64,000 nucleotides of DNA from positions 119,050,543 to 119,114,542 of the forward strand of contig CM043960.1 in NCBI GenBank assembly GCA_014529385.2, given 5' to 3'. The translations under genes and the position numbers were made by a program. Of this stretch, positions 38,411 through 50,559 are shown one piece after another. The notes below the pieces were generated by a model. The model ran no database searches. It worked only from the letters and a program-made list of their open reading frames with translations, and was not told where the DNA came from. Position 1 is the first letter of the stretch. Every line of letters starts with the position of its first letter. Source of the stretch: Adiantum capillus-veneris. Its lineage: Eukaryota; Streptophyta; Polypodiopsida; Polypodiales; Pteridaceae.

Positions 38411-41400
38411 ATGAGGATCGTCTCATGGAACGTGCAGGGACTAGGTGGGCCCCAGTTTCAGCGACAGCGGGGCCAATTGCGTCAGGAGTTTCAGCATTGC
38501 CTTGTGGGAGGAGAGATTGATATCCTTATGCTTCAAGAGCACCATCTATGTGAGAGCCACATTCGGCGATGTGGTCAGATTTTGCGTGGATGTTATGATA
38601 CCTTTTGGTCAGCTGCTTTTGGACCTGGAGGCATCCAGGGTGGGGTATGTATGACTATTGCAAACTCATTGCAGCAGACCATTATGGGCAGAGGGATTAT
38701 TGTGCCAGGCAGAGCTCAGTGGATTACTATGCAGGTTCATGGTGGCCTTGTGGGCTTCCTAAACATATATGCGCCCAATGTGGCGAGTGCTCGTGCAGAG
38801 TTTTGGTCACAAATTGTTCAGTCTTTGCCGCAGGCCGATCATTGGTGTATAGGAGGGGACTTCAACATGTTGGAGGACCCTTCTGACAGGATTGGTGGCA
38901 GCCATGCTACTGTGCATGGAGTCGAGTTGGCAGCTTAAAAGAGGTTTTGTATGACCTTGAGGGTCTCGGATACATAGCAGCACTCTGGTTTTGTGAGGCC
39001 CCCAGACAGTCTTGCCTTCTCTAGATCGAACCGCAGAGTGGGAGGAGTGAATCTATCGTGGATAGATCGTTTCTACACTAGTGACCACTTCAGTGACTTG
39101 GGGGGTTCAGTGGGCATCCTGGCAGGGACTTCCTTCTTGGACCATGCTCCAGTGATCCTCGCGGTGGCAGACAGGCAGAGGATTGAGAGCATGATGCTTC
39201 GCATCCCAGAGAGGGTCTTGTTGGACTCAGCACTCAGAGAGAGGGTAGAGGCTCTCTAGACAGAGGGCTTGGCAGCCAGGTCTCACCTGCAGACAGAGTG
39301 GCCTCAGGCCTAGCTTAGCTTAGCCACTTTTTTCTTCTGGAGTCTCTAGCTCGCCGGGCTGTAGCGAGGGAGGCGGAGTAGCGTCTCAAACAAGGCATTG
39401 CTTCACTACAGAGGATGCAGGAGCAGCATCCAGACAGTCCATGGTTAGAGGAGAAGTTACAGCAGGCTCGACAGGAGCTTGCTAGCACAGAGGAGAGGCT
39501 TCATGAGTTTGCCTTTCACCGACAGGCATCTCAGTGGACTCAGGTGGGTGACAGAGTGACTGGTGCTTTTTTTGAGACATTGGGACCTCGACACTCGCAT
39601 GCCAAGGTCATTCAGTTGAGTAGGCCCGATGGGTCTGTTGCTTGTGAGCCCGAGGATATGCGTGCAGTTGCTACTGACTTTTATCGTGAGTTACTGTTAG
39701 CTGAGCCTCAGTCAGAGCGGCAGGATGCATGCAGGAGTAGGTTTGGGCACAGATGCCATGTCTTGTGATAGAGGAGATGCACCAAAGGCTAGAGATGCCA
39801 CTTCAGGTTGAGGAGTTTCACACAGCTCTTAGGGCCCTCCCTCGTGGTAGCTGTCCAGGTGAGGATGGGTTGACTCCCAGCTTTTTCTTGGAGTATTGGG
39901 ACCTGTTTGGCCCAGATCTTTGTAGTGCTTTTCAGTACATTTTGCACACAGGAGTGATGCTTGACAGCATGAGTGAGGGCCTGATCTACCTCATTCCCAA
40001 GGAGGGTGGCTCCTTGGACGAGATTCGACAGTGGCGCCCCATCACCATCCTCAACTCAGCCTACAAAATTCTTGCCAAGGCTCTAAGTTTGAGGATTCAT
40101 CCACTTTTAGAGAGCCTTATACATGGGACTCAGACAGGTTTTGTCAAGGAGTGCAGTATCCTTGACAACATCTTTACTTTCTGGGAGGCTTCTGCCCTGG
40201 CACGGCTCCGTGGTGAGGACCTTGTGATTATTCTTCTCGATTTTGAGAAGGCATACGACCGAGTTGACAGGGATTTTCTAGAGGGCACTCTCAGCGGGAT
40301 GGGCTTCTCAGATGCTTGGATCAGAGGGGTGGCAGCTTTGTACAGACTGGCTCACAGTCAGGTGCTTTTGGCAGGGGGGAGAGGTGAGCGCTTCATGCTC
40401 ACACGCTCGGTCAAATAGGGTTGTCCTCTTGCCCCCTTTCTCTTTCTGTTCTATGCGGAGGCGATGAGAATATTTTTGGTGTCACAGCAAGTTGGTCTTC
40501 AGGGCTTAGCACTCCCTATTCGGGGAGAGGAGGTACTAGACGCTGAGTTTGCCGATGACTCAGCCTTGTACTTAGATGGCCAGGAGGCCAATCTTCATAG
40601 ATGTGAGCAGGCTCTGGAGACCTTCTGCTATGTATCGGGTGCACTGATCAACTGGAGAAAGACAGTGGCTTTCTCGGTTGGTAGTGCTCCTGTGCCAGAT
40701 TGGATGCCAGGAGAGGGTTTCAAGTGGATTCCCCCAGGGACTGCAGTTCGGTACTTGGGTTGTCAGGTTGGTTTGGACTTGTCTCCCGAGCAGAAGATTG
40801 CTCCTCTTCTCCTGTCCATCAGGAGAAAGCTATTACATTGGAGCTCAGCACGACTTTCGTTGGCTGGCAGAGTAGTAGCTGCCAACGAGGTGTGTTGGCG
40901 ACTATTTGGTACATCACTTCCTGCTGGATCTTCTCGAGTTCTTGTATCAGCTAGGTAGAGGGGGTGATCAAGAACTTCCTTTAGTAAGAACATGACACTC
41001 AGATGGCCCGAGCCAAGGTGGCTTGGTCGGTCATCACGCTTCCTTATTCTCAGGGAGGGCTTGGGATCATTGATCCATCACAGCAGAGCAGAGCCCTTCT
41101 GGGGAAGTTCATAGTCAGAGGACTTCTTCCAGCTGAGGAGCCATGGAAGGAGTTCTTGTTGCAGATGCTTTGTGCCAGAGTGCCTCAGTCAGGATGCCCT
41201 TGGCAACCTTCGACCATATGGATGTTTATAGAGATGCGTCGAGTTGGTTTGAGCAGGAGACTGGAGGACCGCTTCGCTATGAGTTTGCTCGTTCTTGGGA
41301 GCTCTTACGGTGTGACCTGGAGCAGCGACAACCGATGTGCGCGGAGAAGCGCCTACGGAAGCCCTTCGTCTGGAACCCCATGGTTAGCACTCAGAGAGTC

Positions 41401-42240
41401 CACTTGGTTGGTAGTCGGCCTCATGTTTCCTAGGGTCCCATGGCAACAGGTCTAGCGCGCTCTCTAGGTGACTAGCTAGAGTTCACTGGTTTGTCAGAGG
41501 AGGTGCATGGTTTCCAACTGCAGGGCATGAGAGCGGTTCAGAGCATGTGTCAGGACATCTCAGAGTCAGTTCCAGCTGAGTGGATCACATCTCTCGAGCC
41601 AGTAGCACCCCGATGGATGGGAGCCTTCACACGACTGGAGGTTCTCATTTCAGTCAGGGCCTGCTCAGAGACTGTCCCAGCCTTGTTCTTCGAGCTTCAA
41701 GGTGGGGGACGATTACAGCGAGTTGCAGTAGAGGCCCCGTAGGTAGCAAAGTGCTGTTTTCAAAGGATCCGAGTTGTGGGCATCTGTGGGAGGACTTGCG
41801 TCATAGACCCTGACCCAGCAGCTCTTGAGACCGGACACTGGAGGCTATGGGCTTGAGAGTGTTGTCCACTAGCCCGAGTACAGTGGGATCTTGGTGATGA
41901 CTGGCTATGGAGGTACCCCTTCTCTTTTGTAGACCACCCAGGAGTCCCCTTCTTTCAGTACACTGTTCGGCTTGGACATCATATACTTGCAGCACAGACG
42001 CTCCGCTGCAGCACGTCATTGGCAGGAGGAGGACCTCACAGTCGAGTTCTTGGCAGCCTTTTGGCTATGGGACTCCAAACAGCCAAGGCGCGTCACTTTG
42101 GTTCAGTGGCTGGTTGCACACAAAGCTACAACAGTAGGGAGCTGGCTTGTGCATAGTGGTCTCTCTGCTGCATGTGCAGCCTGTGACCAGTTGGTGGAGA
42201 GTCAGCGTCATTATCTTTGGGACTGTCCCTCGGCCTAGCA
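38411..42240 (+). pseudogene. LINE ORF2: endonuclease, RT, zinc-binding end
   Basis: The start MRIVSWNVQGLGGPQF at 38411 is that of the L1 endonuclease, with LQEHHL and GGDFNMLEDP (metal- and DNA-binding words) and a C-terminal LDHAPVIL (LDH for SDH). RT follows: DGLTPSFFLEYWD, the LIPKEG block, DFEKAYDRVD (motif A), GCPLAPFLF (motif B) and EFADDSALY (FADD box, motif C). Past RT are GGLGIIDP and a zinc-binding knuckle C-x2-C...HYLWDCP near 42170-42236. The frame is cut by several stops, among them TAG at 40416 where Gln normally precedes GCPL, and at 38936. ORF2 starts 30 bases after a stop of the previous frame. Confidence 0.9.
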
Positions 42241-44779
42241 GGTGTGGCTATGAGTTCTTCGGTTGATGCCTTACTCTCTCCACGACTAGACAGTACACTT
42301 AGGGGGCAGTGGCTTGGTCCACTCTCACGGGCCCGACACTTCAGTTTGAGCTATCTTCCACCAGTAGGATGATAGTGATACAGGGGGGGCGTCCTACACT
42401 CCAGGCTACTAAAGAGCTTACTCCACAGGAGTGGTGCAGTTAGAGAGAGGAGTGTTGGGAGCTCATCAGTGGCGTGACACTGTGGTTCATCTGGCGGGCC
42501 CGCTGTTTTCGCATTTTTGAGGCCCACTCCATGCCGCCAGCAGAGACTGTTTGTGACTTTTTTCTAGAGCCGATCCATACTCTCATAGGACAGCTTGAGG
42601 GACTACAGGGCAGCTCCGACTGCATGCAGGAGCACCGCGAGGCTTTCCTTTGACTCTGGCGCCCTGGGCCTTTCTATACAATTGTCCAGCTTGTGCTCAG
42701 ATGGCACTACTGACCACCTGTGTGGCTCTTCCCTCCTCCCATCCCTTGATTTAGCCTCATTGTATATATGTTTTTATTTCATTGGGAGAGTCTCCCCATC
42801 ATGTTTGTTGTAGCCCTCTCTTGCAGAGGAGGTTGTAGCCCTGTGGGCAGCTTTCATTAACTAATAGAAGGATCTTTTTCTCGGGAAAAAAAGGTAGAGT
42901 AATGCTCTCCATCATTCATCATCCACCACTTCCATGCACGTTGTTCTTTTGCCATTACCTGTACAAAATCATTTGCAAAAGGACCTTCTTTTAATCTAAA
43001 TGCACTCATTTCTTTAATGCATCAATTTGGTCCTGAACGTTGGAGTAGAACGTGTTAACCACGTGATAGAAATCACCTACCACCTCTATATTGGACATCA
43101 AATCTAAATTCCAATACTTTGGATCGAGCATGTAAGCCATGCTATGGAGTGGACTATGAGCGCTCTTCCACCTTGCATGAAAATACTTAGCCAAATTTTT
43201 TTGGTGTTTGCCAGAGAATGGCAATCACCACTCCTTCTCTACTACAGACTCTTTCAGCTCTTTAGGATTTTCAAGACTATGTTGGACTGGCCACCATGTC
43301 ATCCACACTTTGCCCAAGTTTGGTGTCCTTTGATCAAGATTGTGGATCGCAAACATAATGGGCATAATTACATGGTATGCATACACTACACTCCTCCACC
43401 AAGCAACCTTGTTTACATTGCCACGTAGACATGTAATTTTATCTTTCACTTTTTCTTTCTGCTCAAGTTGTCATTCATCAAAGACCGCGCAATTGAATGT
43501 GTCAATCACAACGCATTTATTACGGAGACGTGATTCCAAGGTATAAAGGTGTGTGCAGAACCGAGTTTCAGCAGAAAGTTTCAGCATCACTGACATGCGC
43601 ATCCTATATAAATCGAGAACTCTTTGTCGTTTCAAGATAAATTTCACAATCTGACGTGTTGTATCAATTATTTTGGCAAACCATGTGGTTTCTTCGCTAG
43701 TGTACCAATCTTTCAGCACCAAGTTCAAGCTGTGCGTATTACAACCATTGGAAAAATGTGTGGAAAACACTTCTTTATTAATATACTGGTGTTTTTACAA
43801 TTCTTTACGTTGTCCATGACTACTTGAATGACATGTTCAATACCAATTTCTTTATTTACATTAATAAAGGCCTCAGAAATGTATTTTTAACTTTTAATTG
43901 CACCAAAACTATCAATCGCCTTTATAAACGTTTCTCCCCTTGGACAAACCAGCAGTACATTGATCAGTGGTTTTCTCTGAACATTTGACCAGCCACCATC
44001 AGACACAATCGTACATCCTGAAAGTGAAATTCCCATGTATTATTTTTCCAACACGCTCTTTGACTTCGATGTAAATTTTTTCCAAGAAAAAATTTCTTAT
44101 CGTGTGATAAGAAGGAGCTTAAAATCCTGGACCAAAGTCACCGGTTTTCTTCCAAGCAGCCTTCCAATGATTGTTGTCTACCATGACCAAAGCACTTCTA
44201 GTAAATAATATTGCTTTGCAGAGTGCAATTTGTGCTTCTTCTAGAGACTGCATTTGAAAGCTTTGATGTAATGATTTTTGACGCATTTGACAAAGTCCAC
44301 CTTCATTGTGACGTTTAAAAGGAACACTGCCTGGAATTTCCTCTCCTTGTGCAGGTTGTTCTCCAAGGTTAGCTGGCATCACTATAGGATCTTTGGAGTT
44401 AATAGTTGGCTTTGGGAACTCTTGACTAGAAGCCAGAGAGCTATATATCTGTTGTCTCTTGCCACCCTTTTTGGAGAGCTCTTCTCTCAAACGCTTTGCA
44501 ACTATAGGTGCCTGAGGATGTTCTCATTTCTTACAACTGTTTTTAGCACTACCTAGAAATGATCCCTAATACGTGGTGCACCGCCTGATTTTGTTGTGTG
44601 TGACAAAATTTACATTGCCACTCCATATATCAGCCGCATATGTTGTGAGCATAATCCCACTCTTTACCAGGAGCTTTTTTATTCTTTGGCTTCTTCGTAC
44701 CACTTGTGCCCACATTTTGCTCCATTGCTTTTAAATTAAACCTGAAGACAAAAGAACAAGATGTTCAGTTTTTGAAACG

Positions 44780-45640
44780 TTTTTCTTATTTTCAATACAT
44801 ACTATAATTTAAAAACCATTCAATATGAAAGTAACCATGATGCACAATATGAGATTTTCAATGCACGCTAGTCAATCCACATATCGATCACCTATATTGT
44901 GAGCAACCATACACATTGCAATGTAGTCTATACATGGCATAATAACTATAACAATGCTATGAATCTCTCTATGCAATTATTATTATAATGATTATTTATA
45001 TGTCCACTTTGATTTACAAACAATAAGACACATCTAATTTCATTTTCTACAAAAAAACAAACGAAAGCAATAAAATATATGATTAGTCATTTCATGCACT
45101 AATAATCTATCGTAATACATAATGCACTCTCTGTATAAACCAATGCATGAACTAATGTAAATAAATCTTTAATATAATCACTGAATTCAGGACTGCTAGA
45201 ACCCAATGAAGGATTGTAGTCCACCCATGCAACCAATTCAATATATAAAAGCTATTTTAACCCAATCAAGGATTATAGCTCTTATATTGTGGAGTGAAAA
45301 GTGTAAATCAACTCAAATGCAAGACTTCAAGGATCTTTATATGCCCGGTACACTAGTAGAGGGCATCCAACCCTTGACTTCGACTCATCATTTACATATG
45401 CGGCTTCTTCGCAATGAGCATGATTCTCCAAGTTTTCAGTTGTTTTGGTTTCGTACCTTTATGTCCGTAAATGAATTAAAATTTTTTAGAAGTGGTTACC
45501 GAATTAAGAATCACGTTCGGTCCAAAAAAAAGGACTTGTAACTTTAGGTCAATTCACAAGGAGATGACTATACTCGACACTCGGATACACTGCCCAAGGA
45601 TTTGCCTAGCTAAAAGACCAGGGTTAGCACACTATTTACT
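44780..45640. other. AT-rich stretch, no gene recognised
   Basis: No domain-like frame. It may contain the missing hAT end. A frame of 111 codons at 45206-45541 has no recognisable features. Confidence 0.45.
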
Positions 45641-45655
45641 ATATATAATTACTCC

Positions 45656-45711
45656 CACCGGGCTTTTTCATTTTCCCGGCGGGCCCGCGGGGAAAATGAA
45701 AAAGCCCGGTG
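45656..45711. repeat. Perfect 22-bp-arm palindrome
   Basis: Arms 45656-45677 and 45690-45711 are exact complements (CACCGGGCTTTTTC... ) around the GC-rich centre GGCGGGCCCGCG. The centre itself is nearly self-complementary. Sequence on its right (about 45715-45870) shows weak reverse similarity to 19340-19510, next to a related GC-rich block at 19520-19600. Confidence 0.95.
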
Positions 45712-45719
45712 AGCCCCGC

Positions 45720-46980
45720 AAATAGATTTGCAGGTCAAATCAAAGTCACGTTAACAATTAACGTGATCACGTGATTTTTTTTTTAAAATACTAGAGTTAT
45801 TGACGTAATCACGCAATCTTGATTACATTAATGAAATCCCTACGTGTAGGTCATTAAACCACTGATGCACTAACCGTGTAGATGAGCCTAACAAAAAGAA
45901 GAAGACCTAGGAAACACCCCCGATCTAGCAAAGCCCCAGGTCAATGACCCTTTAGTCTAAGGCTAAGCGATGTAGGTGATCCTAGTCTTGTAGCGATAGT
46001 GCCATGAGAAGCATAACACATGAGTCCAAGCACAATAGCACTTCCCATATGTACAAACAATGTTTTCCAAGCAGTTAGGTTGTACAGAGTCTCTACCCTT
46101 ACACGTCTACCATAAACCATCTAGATCACTTCATGATCCATTCCCAAAACCATAACTGAAAATCCAATCATCTCACATGGACGAGCACGCCACCCAACTT
46201 GGGTGAGGTACGAACAATCCTGAATAACCACTTAGAGCATAACATGGTAGCAAGAATTTTGGCAGCATAACCCAGGGCTTAACCATATGCAAAAAAAAAC
46301 CCATGAGCCACACCGGCTTACACTATCAACTATAAACCATAATCCATAAGGGAATCTCATCCCTTACCCATAAATCATAATCACATTGAACCAACTCCCA
46401 CACTTGGAGTTTGACATATCCCCTGCAATCGATCGGAGTTCACACACATGTGACTCTTAAGACGTGATTCTTTCATGCATAAAAAGAGTCCGACCAGCAA
46501 CTAATCATGATATAAAAATCCAATTCTTAAAACATTCAACCATGCAAAATTGATCCATCACATCTGCACTTCACCTTCCTAGCACGTAGAGCTAGTTTTA
46601 ACCTAGAAAGGTGGAAAGCAATCACAACCATGCATATGAGGCCTCCACATCAATCTATGAGTTCCCATACATCATATGATAATTCCATCACCATAAACAT
46701 GATGCACATCTCCGACCTTTAGGTCAACCATAAACATAACTTCACACTTATTTTTTATTAGTCTATCACATTATTTCACCCATATAGTACTCACACAACA
46801 AACGGTAACCCCAAAAGAAAGCCACTATAATAATATCTGCCTATGCGGTTTGGGATGTTTAATCATATACTTTCACATAAGTTTATGGCCATCTAATAGT
46901 TGAATCAACTCACCAAAACAAACCATAAAACATATGAAAATAGCTCTGTTAACTCACGACGTCATATGGTACCCCCCCTT
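45720..46980. other. Non-coding stretch, no gene recognised
   Basis: About 1.2 kb with no open frame above 60 codons that looks coding, on either strand. It ends in a C-run (about 46974-46980) directly before an LTR-like TGTAGCACCCCTGC. Confidence 0.5.
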
Positions 46981-46981
46981 G

Positions 46982-47150
46982 TAGCACCCCTGCACGTGTA
47001 GGTAAAACTGGTAATAGAATGATTAATAACTTGCATTCCCAAAATGATAACGGAGACCTAAATTTATTTATCATCAAGATTTTCAATTGGTTAAGTGGGT
47101 TTGCCTATCCGATGAATCTATATAGTGGTTTTCCTAGGAGCCCGGAGTTT
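46982..47150 (+). mobile_element. Possible LTR start (TGTAGCACCCC)
   Basis: TGTAGCACCCCTGCACG is very like the opening of many plant Ty3 LTRs. No second copy, primer site or polyprotein was found nearby, so it would be a solo or broken LTR. The right boundary is unknown. Confidence 0.3.
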
Positions 47151-47880
47151 AATATATAGTTATAGCTATACTTTTACCTATAATAATAATATAAAGCACA
47201 TACAATAAATAGTAATAGCTATAGTTATATTATATAATTATTTAATATAGAACCATGAAATAAAATATAGAGTATACAGTATCTTAATTAGACTAATATT
47301 ATTAACATTTTAACTATACATGTTATACAATTATATATTATAAATGTATATTGTATGCTTATTATATATACAATATACTAATGTCTACTATAAGATATAT
47401 ATTATATTAATATTCTGAATCTAAATATTATATATTATATTATTAAGATATAACCTATACGTTTTATATAATTATATATTATAAACGTACATTGTATGCT
47501 TATCATATATATTTATACGTATCTATAATATAACATACAATATACTAATAAAATATTACTATGTTCGTAAATATACTTAACGTATAGTATTATATGTTAT
47601 TATATCATATTATACCTAGCATATAATGTATTACGTAATTATATAATATTATCATATATTGTATATACTATTTAACATTATCACATATACCAATATGTTT
47701 TAACTTTATATGACATATAAAGATATACTTATTTAATATACGTATACTATATAATATATATGATTTATATATTAATTACTATATATTAACGTATAAATAC
47801 TATATATATTAATATACATAACGTAGTTATATATTATATACTATATATAACCCGTATAATTACTATAAGATATAGTTTAT
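47150..47880. repeat. TA-rich low-complexity block
   Basis: About 730 bp made almost only of A and T with recurring TATATTA and ATATAATA words. No clear single period could be read by eye. Confidence 0.8.
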
Positions 47881-48640
47881 TAATATTTAGTTAGTTTAGT
47901 TTTTATCGGGGCATAATATGAACTGGCTCTAATTTAAAGTTATCCGGTTTTTCCACTTTCATGTTTTCTTCCATTTGCTTGAGCTGGAAGCTCTTCATCC
48001 TCACTGCAAGGTCATCAGGCCAGCTTCACACGCACAGCAGGTACCTTCCCTTTCTCTCTAGCGCAAAGCGAGTCTCACAATTGCCACCCGCTTGCAGCTT
48101 CTTGACAATCCCGCCCATAGCTCGTTTTTGCTGAAAAAAAAAGGGGGGCAGGGGGGGGCAGAGCCCCCCCATCATCCGCGTGAATAGGTGTATGCCATGT
48201 GCGCAAGAATGGTGGGTGTGTAAAAGATATGTAAGAGTAGTCAAAGGAAGAACTCCCCCCCCCCCCCCCAAAAAGAAGGTGGAAAATTTTATGATTTTTT
48301 GGTCTTCTATAACTTCCATATATGATCTTTGATTTGAGTGGAGATCATAAATGTGCAATATATGCATCGAGCTCTCTCCATTAGATACGCTACATGATAT
48401 GGTTTTACTCTCGGCGAGCTTTCAGTTTTGAGCTTTTACAATTGGAAATGTTTTTTCGAGTTTTTCAACCCTGATTTTACACTAATGATATCCTTAAGTA
48501 TCATTGTGTAGCAAAAAAACTCAGAACCTCACAATAAAATCATTCAGAGTACCAAACACTTTGTAGAAATATGGAAGCACGACAATGCTTATGCAAAATG
48601 AAATTTTACAAAAAGCACCATCTGTATGTGTTTTTGAGCC
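47881..48640. other. No gene recognised; C- and G-runs
   Basis: It holds homopolymer-rich stretches such as GGGGGGCAGGGGGGGGCAG near 48144 and a C-run near 48256. No coding frame is credible. Confidence 0.5.
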
Positions 48641-48745
48641 TGCACATAAAACATGATTCCAAATTTTTTTTCTAGAGTCTCCTTTGTATGGATACCTCTT
48701 CTTAAAAAAATTGTACACCCTTTCTTGGGCTTCCACATGGGATTT
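48640..48745 (-). repeat. Motif unit related to 54905-55080
   Basis: On the minus strand TGTGGAAGCCCAAGAAAGGG leads to CAAAGGAGACTCTAG. The same layout occurs twice at 54905-55080 (TGTGGGAGCCCAACGTAGGG ... AAAGGAGACTCTGG and a shorter unit). The two sites flank the methyltransferase-like exons. Confidence 0.7.
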
Positions 48746-49046
48746 CCTTCATATAAACTCTTATTTTCACTACTTAAATGATTTTGTTATCTCACACAAA
48801 TCAACACACAAGCCAATGGTGTCAGCATAATACAACTACATAAGAAAGCACAATCAAATTCATCTCCACATCATGTGGCAATCATGTACCAAACAAACAC
48901 AAAAGAAACATCCAAATGAAATGTATGGAGCACACCAAAATGCCATGTCAATGTCATATGGCTACCATGTACATCAAAACATAAGCCAAAAAATCAAAAT
49001 GTGTACTATTAGAATAGTGTTTCCCCAATCAAGTGTGCATCCGCAA

Positions 49047-49829
49047 TCAACATTTCAGAGATCCGCATGCAATGTCGGTCAAACATCTTTCATGGAGCAC
49101 ATCATCTAGCTCTAGACACATGCAATGACTCATATCTTCCACAGAAGCTCGGTCCAAACCACCACACCCCGCAAACAAGTCCAAAACATAGTCTTGAGGC
49201 TCAATAAACATTTCCAGCAACCACCTAACCATATAGAAAGTAAATTAGAAAGATAATGCAAACACATATCTACCATAACATTCACAAGTATCATAATTTA
49301 GAATAATCTTACTGAAAGAACAAAGAAGACCACTCTGCCCCGCCCCTAAGAATGACACCATCAATCTCAATGGGGAAGACTATATCATCTATCATGTAGC
49401 TACAATCTGCTGGAAACAATCTTTTGGCAATTTTCTCCCATGCCTCTCTATCATATTGTGGCATAGGATGGCCAATACAATACCAAAGACACATGGTAAG
49501 ATCAAGTACCTGCAAAAAAAATAAGTCAAATAATGAATGTCATAGCTATAAAGTTTTTAGTTAGCACATAAAACTATGAAACTAAGTTTGTTATCTCATC
49601 GCTTCTCTAGTGAGTGGATGTCAATATGCCTTCTTGTTACACATGAGGGTCCATGTACGTAACAACACATGTCCTACCCTAGTAGCATCTGCAAAAAAAT
49701 CTCCAGTATGCTCGGCCATGCACATGGTGACTAAAAAATCCTCATCTGCCAAAAACTCACGAGCCACATACATGTGCCCTGTCTCTAGACCCATGGGAAA
49801 TGTGTTCCACTTGGGAACACTCATGCCCT
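49047..49829 (-). pseudogene. Methyltransferase-like C-terminal exons
   Basis: Three minus-strand exon candidates. Exon e (49829 to about 49625) follows an AG acceptor and reads GMSVPKWNTFPMGLETG...DFFADATRVGHVLLRTW. Exon f (49509-49313) follows TTTTTTTGCAG, reads VLDLTMCLWYCIGHPMPQ and ends at TTTCA|GTAAGA. Exon g (49224-49047) follows GGTTAG, reads WLLEMFIEPQDYVLDLFAGCGG...HCMCLELDD and ends in TGA. Exons f and g join in matching phase (CA|G). DYVLDLFAGCGG resembles the SAM-binding motif I and HCMCLELD motif II of class-beta amino-methyltransferases, in which this half is C-terminal, and the protein ends soon after, as that class does. The catalytic S/DPPY motif was not found, so function is unproven; it may be a decayed gene. 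The donor of exon e is unclear. Confidence 0.5.
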
Positions 49830-50371
49830 CTACAAAAGTGAATGATCTTATGTAAGCATACAACCATAGTTAGTTGTAGGTATTACTCGAAAGAAAAGTT
49901 ACTTACCTGTAAGGTTTCCAGTTCTTGAAACCTTAGAAATTGTATAAAGCCTAATCAAATTGATTTGTTTATTAAGAAAGCAATGAGAAATTGTCCAATT
50001 TTTGGAACCGTAATCATGACTTTACTATGATTAGAAATTTTCAAAACTGAATTCCGATGAAAATTGACAGATGAAAACTGACATAGTTATGGCCCCTAGA
50101 TGTTTACACTGTTGATTAAATTAATTAAATAAATTGTAAGGTTTTGGTGATCATTACTGTAAAAACTTTTATCATAAAAGCCCTAGATATTTACAGATAT
50201 CTGTAGATATTTTCAAATTTAATCATGAAAAGGGTCAGATAATAGAGGGGCTTTGTGCGGCAGTAATGAACTTGCCTAGGCTGAAATTAGCAGCAAGTGG
50301 CACTAGGGGAAGGTTGGGAGCTGCCTTGATGTGCAAATATCTTCCAGACGCAGCCTATAAACCTTGAAAAC

Positions 50372-50386
50372 CTATAAATAGGCCCC
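50372..50386 (+). promoter_or_regulatory. TATA-box promoter
   Basis: CTATAAATAGGCCCC is a strong plant TATA context. It lies about 2.1 kb before the gag-like ATG at 52477, so transcription would read through the tandem array first. Confidence 0.6.
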
Positions 50387-50559
50387 CCCTCTTCACAAAA
50401 AAACTCAGACTCGGAGTCCTAGTCATTTCTCTCTCACATAGAGAGAAAACTCTACCAAAAAATCACTAGAGAGACAACCTCTAGCTGATTATCCACGATA
50501 ATTAGCTTAGTACCTTTTTAACTAGCAAAATTATACTAATTTACCTATTATTTTCTCAA

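Larger units (their letters stand above)
36100..42890 (+). mobile_element. L1-type LINE inserted in the hAT gene
   Basis: The element is flanked by the 14-bp target duplication AAGGTAGAGTAATG at 36086-36099 and 42891-42904. It has a 3' A-run, is about 6.8 kb long and has ORF1 and ORF2 in the plant L1 order on the plus strand. Its insertion point lies within the coding region of the hAT transposase, just before the dimerisation region. The first bases are a T-run, which is unusual for a 5' end. Confidence 0.93.
35818..44725 (-). pseudogene. hAT transposase, split by a LINE
   Basis: Minus-strand order: start ATG at 44725 (MEQNVGTSGTKKPKNKKAPG), a BED-type zinc finger at about 44680-44560 (WQCKFC, then GGAPRIRDHF in a shifted frame), a linker (44490-44119), a DUF659-like part at about 44050-43770 (SDGGWSNVQRKPLINVLLV), the CNTHSLNLVLKDW region (43770-43471), then a long helical part (43449-43006). 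After the LINE comes the hAT C-terminal dimerisation region at 36072-35818 (LAQCAANSSSERNWS, NRLLVDRAEKLLYMY). Several frameshifts and stops separate these pieces. Terminal inverted repeats and 8-bp duplications of hAT were not found, so the element's ends are undefined. Confidence 0.87.

Noticed and set aside
45206-45541. 111-codon plus-strand frame
   Set aside because: No motif or similarity recognised; AT-rich chance frame is sufficient.
48521-48736. 71-codon minus-strand frame as a further methyltransferase exon
   Set aside because: It lies after the TGA at 49047 and matches non-exon-like copies at 54.9-55.1 kb, so it is better treated as a repeat unit.
49895-49920. Splice donor CAG|GTAAGT on the minus strand at 49907
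   Set aside because: The word may be made by the junction of flank and LTR-like end (CTTACC-TGTAAGG); no coding-like exon lies upstream of it.
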